Part shown: positions 55,937-64,000 of the stretch, one piece after another | Layout: each line of letters begins with the position of its first letter | Numbering within the stretch: position 1 is the first letter of the stretch | Assembly (NCBI GenBank): GCA_037178675.1 | Contig: JAYMGJ010000261.1 | Location: 1-64,000 of the forward strand | DNA from: Scleroderma bovista | Taxonomy: Eukaryota > Basidiomycota > Agaricomycetes > Boletales > Sclerodermataceae | Direction: 5' to 3' | DNA: 64,000 nucleotides | The notes under the pieces: model-generated | Seen by the model: the letters and a program-made list of their open reading frames with translations, nothing else | Databases searched by the model: none | Told to the model about the DNA's origin: nothing | Program-made: the position numbers and the translations under genes

Positions 55937-56599
55937 TGTCAAGTCTGGGTCTACTCCAGTAGGGGGTCCGGTCAAGTCCGGACAAAGGTGGACAAAGGAG
56001 GAGGGCAGAGGGCTGGACAAGGGATTAGTCCGGCTAGAGTTGGTGACTGCTTGGATTCAATGACAAGGACAACATGTGTTGATCCCTTGCGTATGTTCCA
56101 GTCAAGGTGACAGAGACAGGTGACAGAGACAGAGACAGAGACAGAGACAGAGACAGAGACAGAGACAGAGACAGAGACAGAGACAGAGACAGAGACAGAG
56201 ACAGAGACTGGAGTAGTGACTAAGTTGATTTCAGACTGAGGTGTACAAGGTAAACTAGAGGGTACTTATACTAAGTAGAAACTAGGGTCAAGTACATACG
56301 GTGACAAGTAAACAACCTAATAGCAGACAAGGGATGACTGGAGTTAGGACTAGGTCAGGTCCGGTGAAAATGCTACAAGGTCTAGGATATATTGAGTTCA
56401 CAGAGAACTCATGTCAAGACAGGGTAGATGGGCAAGTGTGGTAAGGACTGGATGTGGGCTAGACCAAGGGTGGTAGTTAGCGGAAGGTTATCTGCGCGTC
56501 TGTGACCAGAGTAAGTGACGGGTGACCAGAGTTGAGCTGTAGGGCTGCAATGCGACCGGAGTAACCAGATAAAATCCGGAGTTGGACATGGTCGTAACA
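55937..56599 (-). mobile_element. Ty3-8 5' LTR with an expanded hexamer repeat
   Basis: 663 bp family A LTR, longer than its relatives because of a (gacaga)n tract at about 56106-56207, just downstream of the predicted mRNA start. Confidence 0.92.
56106..56207. repeat. (gacaga)n microsatellite in the LTR
   Basis: About 16 pure hexamers in the R/U5 part of the LTR. Other LTRs hold only a few imperfect units at the same place; Ty3-7 holds an intermediate 'gtctct' run near 50950. Confidence 0.9.
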
Positions 56600-56982
56600 T
56601 CTCCTCCGATCCGTCAGAGTGATGAAACGAACATTATGTACTAGTCATCGAGTATCGCTACTTGTCCACCATTTCCCAATATCTGTACTTTTAGTGGCTC
56701 ATAGTACTACTATGTTGCACCGCTAGCATAGTCACTACTATTAGTAGTACATATATGGACAGTTACTACAACAAGTCTTCATCACCTTGCTTGTCAAGGT
56801 CTCTCGCACCCCCATTTCTCGCCATGCCTAGCTTACCTGGACACCTGCGCCTGTCTTGTTTCAGTGCTCCTCTTGCTGTGAAATCCCGTCTCATGCCTGC
56901 CACATGCCATCTCATTGTCTCATTGTTTCTTCGTATTCATATTCAGAGCTTCCAATCTACTGCATACCCCACTGTCAAGACC
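56600..56982. other. Unassigned sequence between Ty3-8 and Ty3-9
   Basis: 383 bp with no repeat match in the window and no convincing gene. An ORF crossing into the LTR (56755-57030) is judged a chance frame. Confidence 0.4.
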
Positions 56983-57613
56983 TGTCATGACCATACTGCC
57001 AGACCCTGTGAGGCCTCTAGTCTGTTGTAGACTCAAGTCCGATCGCCATCGGACACCTCCGACGCTATGTATCCGTCTCCGCTCCAACAATTGACGCTCC
57101 GTCTCCTTTTAGTAAACAGTTCCGTGCTTACACCTCCAGTTATTGTATGCTTCCGTTCCACTTCCATTCCTGCTTCCCTTGTTCCCGTTTGAGATTAGAT
57201 CTGATTACTCATAGCTGTGTCCCATTAACCTTTTGATCTGTTATGCTTATCACTGATCTCCATTTTGTGTATGTTACTCATCCATTTGTCATCCGCAGAC
57301 TCTTAGCTACGTCTCTGCTATGTCTCTCTCCGCTTCTCGGTTACTGTACATATCCAATGTAAAGTATAAGTACTCCAAACACTGAGGGGATTGTCCCTCA
57401 GTTCGAATATCATCTTGAATACTTCCTGCGAACTCACCTCTGTCTCTCTGTCCCTTTGTCCTCCAAAATACGAGGATGCAGGTATTGCAAGGGCGCAGCA
57501 CATATGCTGAAGCCAAGTCCTCAACACCTCCACATCACCTCTGCCTGTCGTCGACATCCCTTCGGACTTATCTCCGCTCACGTCGGAGTTCGTCGGAAGA
57601 ACCGGTTCTGACA
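56983..57613 (+). mobile_element. Ty3-9 5' LTR (family B)
   Basis: 631 bp, TGTCATGACC...GTTCTGACA. Same family as the solo LTRs at 18988 and 46888, so Ty3-9 identifies what those LTRs belong to. Confidence 0.92.
57365..57410 (+). promoter_or_regulatory. Ty3-9 promoter and self-priming R start
   Basis: TATAAG at 57365-57370 and AGTTCGAATAT at 57400-57410, 35 nt apart; the 11-mer is the complement of 57616-57626. Confidence 0.72.
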
Positions 57614-57615
57614 GT

Positions 57616-57626
57616 ATATTCGAACT
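57616..57626 (+). other. Ty3-9 self-priming primer site
   Basis: ATATTCGAACT, 2 nt after the LTR, pairing over 11 nt with the R start. Confidence 0.75.
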
Positions 57627-57658
57627 CACTCTTGCATATCTGCTGATCACTCCAAACC

Positions 57659-59009
57659 ATGACTAGTTGCTCAATAATCACTACCCGTGCTCAGTCTCGT
57701 GCGCTCGAAGAGCACCAGGAGGCGCTCAATGCGCCCTCCACTTCCCGAAATGATTTGGTAGTTCCTCTCCTTCTCCAATCGTAATACTCCGCCTGGGGCT
57801 CCCACCCCCGATCCCACTACTCCGACCCTGGCTGCCTGCCATCCCAACGAGTCTGGAGTTTACTCCATGCATCATTTCAACAATGCCTTAGACATCTACG
57901 GTGATGGCTACCCTGATGACGATGGTGGTGACGGTGGAGGTAGTAACCCGCTGTTCCCCAACCCACCAAATATTCCGCTACCAGACTCCCCTATCCCTTC
58001 CACTTCAACTCTGATCCCGGACCCCTTGCTCCTGTTTGCACAGGCGGTCCAAGCGCTGACCAAAGTCGCTATGGCATCTGCTGACTGCGACTCCTCTTCT
58101 GGTCGCACCAAAGTCCGTGAACCTGATACGTTTGACAGGACCAATCCGCGCAAACTCCACACTTTCCTTGTTCAGTGCGAACTGAACTTTCAGGATCGCC
58201 CCAAGGCTTTCACCTCTGACTGCGCTAGGGTCACCTTCATGCAGTCCTACCTAAAAGGCATGGCCCTCGAGTGGTTCGAACCGGACCTACTCAACTCCAC
58301 CAATCCCCGCGCCCGTCCGCTATGGATGGACAACTATGCCCAGTTCATCTCCGAACTGAAGTCCAACTTCAGCCCGCACGACCCCATCAGAGACGCCAAA
58401 CATCAGTTGGATAACCTGTCCATGAAAGAAGGAGAGAAAATAAACAAGTACATGGTTGAGTTCAACCGCCTTGCTGGCCAAGTCTGTGGCTATGGCGATG
58501 GTGCCCTCTGCCACATCTTCTACAGTGGTCTCCCCAACTGCATCAAGGATGAGATTTCCCACGTTGGCAAACCCCACACCCTCGATGGTCACCGTACTCT
58601 TGCGCAGACCATCGATGCCAGGTACTGGGAGCACAAATCTGAAGTTGCGCGCCAAACCAAGACCTCCACCTCCTCCTCGTCCAACTCCACCTCCAAAGGC
58701 AACTCCTCTGCCTCATCCGACTCCAAGGGTAAAACCAAGGAGAAAGACAACAAGAACAAGAGTTCCAACAAGTCGAAGAACTCCTCCAGCGCCAAGCCTG
58801 CCTCCTCCGAAACCCCCGCCCATCTTGGAAAAGATGGCAAGTTGACCGAGGAAGAGCGCCAGCGGCGCATCAAGGACAAGCTCTGCATGTTCTGTGGACA
58901 GCCAGGCCATATGGCCAGGGACTGTCCTAAGTCCACCTTGAAGAGCTCTAAGGCCAAGGCCCACGCTGCCAAGGCCATGACTCCCGCTGCTGCGGAGTCA
59001 AAAAATTAG
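57659..59009 (+). pseudogene. Ty3-9 gag, frameshift near the start
   Basis: MTSCSIITTRAQSRALEEHQ... at 57659 is out of frame with the main ORF (open by 57867), so an indel lies between. From 57867 to the TAG at 59007 it is open: Gly/Asp/Pro-rich linker, Retrotrans_gag core (REPDTFDRTNPRKL; MALEWFEPDLL), S/K-rich linker, zinc knuckle CMFCGQPGHMARDC. Diverged from families A and C but the same layout. Confidence 0.9.
59000..59006 (+). promoter_or_regulatory. Ty3-9 gag-pol -1 slippery site
   Basis: TCA AAA AAT TAG: heptamer A AAA AAT directly before the stop. The -1 frame (TTA GAC AGC AGC) is open into protease. A different but valid heptamer at the same place as in families A and C. Confidence 0.72.
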
Positions 59010-59625
59010 ACAGCAGCTCCCAGAACTCTGCACAATCTGGGGGTTGCGTTGACTCCGACTGTGCACCTACAGAGTTACGCCTCAATGTGTCTGCTCTCTC
59101 CAATCCCAACTCCCTTATGCCTTCCATTTCCATTACGTCCCCTGTCGCTATTCCTCCTGTTTCTGCTCTGGTTGACTCTGGCTCTTGTTTCATAGATACC
59201 AAATTTGTTAATAAACAGTCCCTTGAAACCTACGCAATCACTCCACTTGAACTCCGACTCCTAGACAGTTCTACGAACACCTTCATTACAAAAGCCATCA
59301 AGCTCGACATTCAGTTCTCCACAGGCAAAGTCAACTCCAAAATGTTCTACATAACTCCGCTGGATTCCTCCTGCATGCTGGTCCTCAGACATAGCTGGCT
59401 CACCCACTACAATCCGTTGATTGACTGGGTTTTGGGTCACATCGAATTCCGTAAAGGCACACTGCGAATGCCCGCATCCCTGGTACCTCCTTCTGTCAAG
59501 TCCGCCTCTGCGTCTGCCTCCACAGCTCCACCACCTGAGGACTCATCTCCGCCCTCCGACTCTGACTTGCCTCAGTTGACTGCTCCCTACGTTTTGCTCA
59601 TAGGCGCTGCTGCATTCACGCGCGC

Positions 59626-59898
59626 TGAAAAGATAACAATGTGTTTGGGTGGCTGCTCCCTCAGATGAGGTGCATTCGACCCAGGGACTTCTGGAGGTCT
59701 GGCAAGGCTCCCAAGGACTAAGGAGACTAAGAAACTAGAGAGTGGAAGGGTGGTTCAGTCACTCCAAGACTGAGCTCAAAGATATACACTGAAGAGAAGG
59801 ATATTGCTTAGTAAGCTAAGTACAAGCCTACATAGCTAAGGTAAGAGTCCAGTATCAGTACTACCAATTCTACACCTAGAGACAGGACTGTCTCTACA
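59626..59898 (-). mobile_element. Family T LTR, left copy (3' LTR)
   Basis: 273 bp, almost identical to 60950-61222 and close to the solo LTR at 1138-1416. On the minus strand it starts with a hairpin-forming GTAGAGACAG...CTGTCTCTAG. Confidence 0.9.
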
Positions 59899-60199
59899 CC
59901 TCCCAAGCACTTGAAACACTGACTGTCCCCAGTCAGGCACTCACCAACCACACCAAACCACAACCAAAGACCCACTAAATCTTCCAAAACACCAAACAGT
60001 CCATCAAAAACGCACAGACTCACATAACCCTGGGAACACGAACACTCCGCACGTCATCAGAGTGGTCCCCAGACCTAAGGACGGCAAGAGGTTGACTAAC
60101 AAGGATGGGGAATGGCCGGAGAAGCAGTCCTGAGGCAGGAGGATAGGAGAGAGCACCTAAAAAAGGCAAAAAGCGGAGGGGGAGGAGGACAAGGGCGAA

Positions 60200-60830
60200 G
60201 AATTGGAGATATCTCCGGAACGGCTGGGGCGATTGGGGCGATCAAGGTGGCGTTAGAAAGCCCTCATCGGGTAGTACTTGGCCCTAGAAGCGATAAGGGA
60301 CCAGCGCAGAAACCGTCAACATAGATGCGGATCATTCTCCCTCCTCTCTGGACTCCAAAATGCGAATATCTCCGGAACGGCAAGGGAAACGCGCGACGTA
60401 AAAACGTATACGAAATCGATGAGATCAAGAGAACTAGAGACTAAAAGGACGAAAGGGCCGGTTGAGAAACAGAGGCAGAATGGACGAATCTCAGAAAGAG
60501 GGGGGGAGGAGGAGAAGTGCAGCATAGCGAGGGAACGGCTGGACGGATGGACGCGGCGTGATAGGATGGTGTTGCCATAGTACAGAGGGGTTAGGACACG
60601 AAAGGACGAAACAGGACGAGCCTTAGATCCCGAGATATCGACCTATCAGTCCCAAACTCCACCCAAATGCGAAAATGCGAAAATCTCCGCAACCGCTGAC
60701 CCAATCGCGACGACCCAGGCACCGTTCGAAAGCCCTCGACGAGTAGATCCTGATTCCATAAAAGCGAAAGATCCGGCGCAAAAGGGAACGAGATATGCGC
60801 CAAACTCGAGGGGGGCAGGAGGAGAAGATG
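60200..60830. repeat. Degenerate internal repeats in the family T element
   Basis: The phrase 'aaatgcgaa..atctccggaacggc' recurs near 60205, 60358 and 60670, each followed at variable distance by 'gcgttagaaagccctc..' or 'ccgttcgaaagccctc' and 'gcgataaggga / gcgaaagatccggcgca'. Spacing is irregular, so this is an old, rearranged repeat. No coding capacity is seen. Confidence 0.55.
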
Positions 60831-60949
60831 CTGAAAACTCAGGGAAAAATGATGGGAAAAGCTAAGGAGTGACTGTAGTTGGTTAAGAGGGATCTAGGGA
60901 CAGGGTAGGGAGTGCCAAGACACAGAAATCCCTCGCGGTGGGCTCCAGT

Positions 60950-61222
60950 TGAAAAGATAACTATGTGTTTGGGTGGCTGCTCCCTCAGATGAGGTGCATT
61001 CGACCCAGGGACTTCTGGAGGTCTGGCAAGGCTCCCAAGGACTAAGGAGACTAGGAAACTAGAGAGTGGAAGGGTGGTTCAGTCACTCCAAGACTGAGCT
61101 CAAAGATATACACTGAAGAGAAGGATATTGCTTAGTAAGCTAAGTACAAGCCTACATAGCTAAGGTAAGAGTCCAGTATCAGTACTACCAATTCTACACC
61201 TAGAGACAGGACTGTCTCTACA
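60950..61222 (-). mobile_element. Family T LTR, right copy (5' LTR)
   Basis: 273 bp; differs from the left copy at only a few positions by eye, so the insertion is young compared with the decay of the Ty3-9 pol it interrupts. Confidence 0.9.
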
Positions 61223-64000
61223 GCGCTTGCAAACTCATGGGATCTACCAACTTCACACTGTACATCCACCCAGAAGATGTGAAGCTCCGCTCCACTTCCA
61301 CTGTCACTCCTGTCGATTCTAATCTCTCCACTGTGCCAGAAGTCTATCATGACTTCGCTGACATCTTCAGCAAAGCAAAAGCTATGATGCTTGCTCCACA
61401 CTGCGAGTACGACCTCCGCATCAATTTGGAGGAGGGTACAAGTCCTCTGCTGGGTACAGTGTACTCCCTTTCACAGACTGAATTAGGGGTGCTCTGCACC
61501 TTCATTGACGAGCACCTCTCCTATGGCTTCATCCGACAGTCGACCTCTGCTCATGGAGCTCCTGTCCTGTTCGTCCACAAAAAGGATGGATCACTCCGCC
61601 TCTGCGTCGATTACCGAGGACTGAACAGAATATCAAAGAAAGACCACTACCCACTCCCTCTCATCTCCGACCTCCTCGACTCTCCTAGCAAGGCAAAGAT
61701 CTACACTAAGATCGATCTCTGCCACATGTACCACTTGGTCCGCATCACTGAAGGAGATGAATGGAAAACCGTGTTTCGCATGCGGTATGGCTCCTTCAAG
61801 TGGAATGTCATGCCCTTCGGCCTGACTAATGCTCCCGCGGCTTTCCAGTGATTTGTTAACAGCATCCTTTCCGACATGCTCGATGTCTGTGTTGTCATCT
61901 ACCTAGACGACATCCTTATCTACTCCGACGACATCGAATCGCATCAAAAGCATGTCCGCGAAGTCCTCCGATGCCTCTGCAAGCATAACCTCTTTGCTAA
62001 GCCAGAAAAATGTGAATTCCATACCACCTCCACCGAATACCTGGGCTTCTGCCTCTCCCCCAATGGCCTCTCCATGTCTGCTGACAAAGTCAAAGTCATC
62101 TCCAACTGGCCTGAACCCCGCAAGGTGAAAGACATTCAGTCTTTCCTCGGTTTTGCAAACTTCTACCGTTGCTTCATCTTCAACTACTCCGACATTGTCA
62201 TTCCTCTCACGCGGCTTACCTGCAAAAACATTCCTTGGAATTTTGGTGAGGATTGTTGCTCCGCCTTTAACCTCCTGAAGAAGGCCTTCACCTCCACTCC
62301 TATCCTTACCCACTGGGTCCATGATGCTCTGCTGACTGTGGAGACCGATGCTTCGGACTACGCCATTGCTGGAATCCTTTCCATCACCGGCTCCAATGAG
62401 GTCCTCTGCCCTGTTGCATACTATTCGCGCACTCTGTCCGCTCCAGAGCTGAACTACAACACCCATGACAAGGAGCTTTTGGCCATCTTTGAGGCCTTCA
62501 AGCACTGGTGACATTACCTTGAGGGCTCCGCCACTCCGGTCAACATGGTCCCCAACCACAAGAATCTGGAGTACTTCTCCAGCTCCAAGGTCTTGACCTG
62601 CCATCAAGCCCGCTGGTTGGAGTACCTCTGCCAGTTCAACCTCGCCATCCACTTCTGCCCTGGACGCCTCGGAGCTAAACCTGATGCCCTCACTAGACAC
62701 TGGGACATCTACCCAAGAGAGGGGGATAGGGACTACGCTCAAGTCAACCCACACAACCTCCGACCTATGTTCACCCAAGAACAACTCGCATCCTCCCTTA
62801 GGGCAACCATCCTACTCACTCCGGCAATCCGCGCTGCTATCCTCGTCGATGTGGAACAACTCCACAAAGACATCCTCGCAGCTCTCCCTTCCGATCCCGT
62901 CATGCTCAGCCACAAGTCTGACTCATCCGATTCTCGGTAGTCAATGGACTCTGCCGGGTTACTCCACCTTGATGATAGGATCTATGTGCCGGATACCAAC
63001 GATCTCTGCCTCAGAGTCCTCCACTACAAGCATGACCATCCGCTCTCCGGCCACTTCGGCCAGAACTGCACATTGGACCTAGTCCGCTGGGAATATACCT
63101 GGCCAGGTGTCCACACCTTTGTAAAAGACTATGTAAGTTCCTGCACATCCTGCGGACGTGCTAAGGTCCCTAGGCACAGGCCCTATGGCCTACTAAAACA
63201 ACTTCTGATCCCTGCTTGCCCATGGCATTCCATATCCATGGACTTCATCAAGCAACTACCTTCCTCCGATGGATTCACCTCCATCCTAGTTGTCGTGGAC
63301 CACCTCTCGAAGCAAGGAATATTCATTCCAACCTACAACACCATCACCTCCCCTGAGCTTGCCAAGCTCTTCATCGCGCATGTGTTTTCCAAACACAGAG
63401 TACCCACCCATGTCACCTCCGACAGAGGTTCAGAGTTTGTCTCTCACTTCTTCCACTCACTCGGAAAAGCCCTTGGAATGACCCTGCATTTCACCTCTGG
63501 CTATCACCCAGAAGGAGATGGTCAAACCGAGTGGACGAACCAAACACTCGAACAGTATCTCCAAATCTATTGTAACTACCAACAAGACAATTGGGCTGAA
63601 CTCCTCCCACTTGCGGAGTTCGCATTTAACAACTCCCCTAGCGCAACCACAGGTGTCTCCCCCTTCTTTTCCAATAAAGGCTACCACCCCGACATTGCAG
63701 TCAACTCTGACTTGGACCTCAGTTCTTCCTGCACTCAAGAATATACCTCCAACCTCAAGGAAGTCCACGAGTTCCTCCACTCTGAGATGGCCCTTGCACA
63801 ACAGTGCTACCAAGGCCCTGCAGATGCGAAAAGATCAACTCCGCCGGACTTTAAGATAGGTGATCAAGTCTATGTGAAAGCAAAATATTTCAGGTCTACG
63901 CACCCCTCCAAGAAGCTCTCCAACAAGAATTTCGGACCCTTCGAAATAATAGTGAAACTTGGATCGCTCTCCTTCACACTCCGACTTCCCGACACCATGA

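Larger units (their letters stand above)
51157..56599 (-). mobile_element. Ty3-8, chromovirus-type element lacking its 3' end
   Basis: Family A element on the minus strand with 5' LTR 55937-56599, gag 54418-55865 and pol to the integrase. A family A solo LTR sits in pol. Its 3' third is missing at the border with Ty3-7. Confidence 0.9.
59626..61222 (-). mobile_element. 1.6-kb non-autonomous LTR element (TRIM-like), family T, complete
   Basis: LTRs 59626-59898 and 60950-61222 (273 bp each, TG...CA), internal 1051 bp with no gag or pol. Target duplication GCGC (59622-59625, 61223-61226). On the minus strand, 2 nt inside the right LTR, TGGAGCCCACCGCGAGG (60947-60931) has the TGG start of a tRNA primer site, and GGGAGG abuts the left LTR as a short polypurine tract (59904-59899). 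The implied tRNA has U before CCA, seen for example in tRNA-Cys; the identity is not settled. ORFs inside are chance frames. Confidence 0.88.
56983..64000 (+). mobile_element. Ty3-9, family B chromovirus-type element, running off the window
   Basis: 5' LTR, gag 57659-59009 and pol from 59006 to the window end in the GPY/F domain. A 1.6-kb non-autonomous element is inserted in pol. The antisense gene, if present, lies beyond 64000. Confidence 0.92.
59006..64000 (+). pseudogene. Ty3-9 pol: PR-RT-RH-IN, stops, insertion, off the window
   Basis: Protease reads LVDSGSCFID, lacking the TH of DSGSTHCF by a 6-bp loss (about 59175). The spacer is split by the element at 59626-61222 and rejoins exactly ([15 protein letters not shown]). 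RT with YLDD (about 61903), RNase H ETDASDY (about 62343), integrase zinc region (63030-63150), core (VVDHLSK, SDRGSEF, GQTE) and start of GPY/F at the edge. Stops: TGA 61849-61851, TGA 62509-62511 (both CGA/CGC-type sites), TAG 62938-62940 (TGG). From 62941 the frame is open to 64000. Confidence 0.92.

Noticed and set aside
60112..60580. ORFs inside the 1.6-kb TRIM-like element
   Set aside because: Short, overlapping in several frames and without any gag or pol motif.
1..64000. tRNA, rRNA, CRISPR, bacterial operon features
   Set aside because: None found by eye; the tRNA-like words are primer sites, and introns plus LTR elements show a eukaryotic, fungal source.

Overview
This window is a fungal transposon graveyard, almost certainly from a basidiomycete of the mushroom class (Agaricomycetes). 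The signs are introns of 47-54 bp with GT..AG borders, Ty3 elements ending in a chromodomain, a Tc1/mariner transposase of the kind common in these fungi, and C-to-T decay at CpG. I see no complete single-copy host gene, rRNA, tRNA or CRISPR array. Nearly all of the 64 kb is LTR retrotransposon sequence inserted into older LTR retrotransposon sequence.

Layout. 1-2285 (-): 5' end of a Ty1/copia element (LTR, half-tRNA-Met primer site, Gag running off the left edge), its Gag split by a small solo LTR. 2286-4983: an LTR fragment, a second copia LTR in inverted orientation, a truncated two-exon gene of unknown function (2971-3921) and a 19-bp minisatellite. 4984-6176: a 1.2-kb LTR (family D). 6177-9273: Ty3-1 (-). 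9274-15195: Ty3-2 (+), head to head with Ty3-1. 15196-21598: Ty3-3 (-), split by a family B solo LTR. 21599-31090: Ty3-4 (+, family C), with a 2.08-kb element in its pol. 31449-42077: Ty3-5 (+, both LTRs, TSD CTAGG), nested in the probable 5' LTR of Ty3-3 and itself carrying a 2.73-kb element that holds a further 386-bp LTR. 43025-49210: Ty3-6 (-), gutted, its 5' LTR broken by a Tc1/mariner element and a copia-type LTR, each hit again by a solo LTR. 49211-51156: 3' end of Ty3-7 (+). 51157-56599: Ty3-8 (-). 56983-64000: Ty3-9 (+), with a 1.6-kb non-autonomous LTR element in pol.

How the Ty3 elements work. They share one plan: LTR, gag, pol (protease, RT, RNase H, integrase, GPY/F, chromodomain), then an antisense gene, polypurine tract and LTR. 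Three features recur in the separate families: (1) the predicted mRNA 5' end is complementary over 10-11 nt to the sequence just after the LTR, as in Tf1/sushi self-priming; (2) pol lies in the -1 frame from gag, with a run of A's (A AAA AAA or A AAA AAT) one or two codons before the gag stop; (3) between pol and the 3' LTR lies an antisense gene with its own TATA box and one short intron, encoding a charged helical region, a Zn2Cys6-like cysteine cluster and an acidic tail. This antisense gene is the most interesting system here. It is open for 370 codons in Ty3-5, whose gag and pol are broken.

Decay. Most premature stops are CGA-to-TGA or TGG/CAG-to-stop changes, as expected from deamination of methylated CpG or a RIP-like process. 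No gag-pol in the window is intact; the gag of Ty3-2 and the antisense gene of Ty3-5 are the longest undamaged frames.
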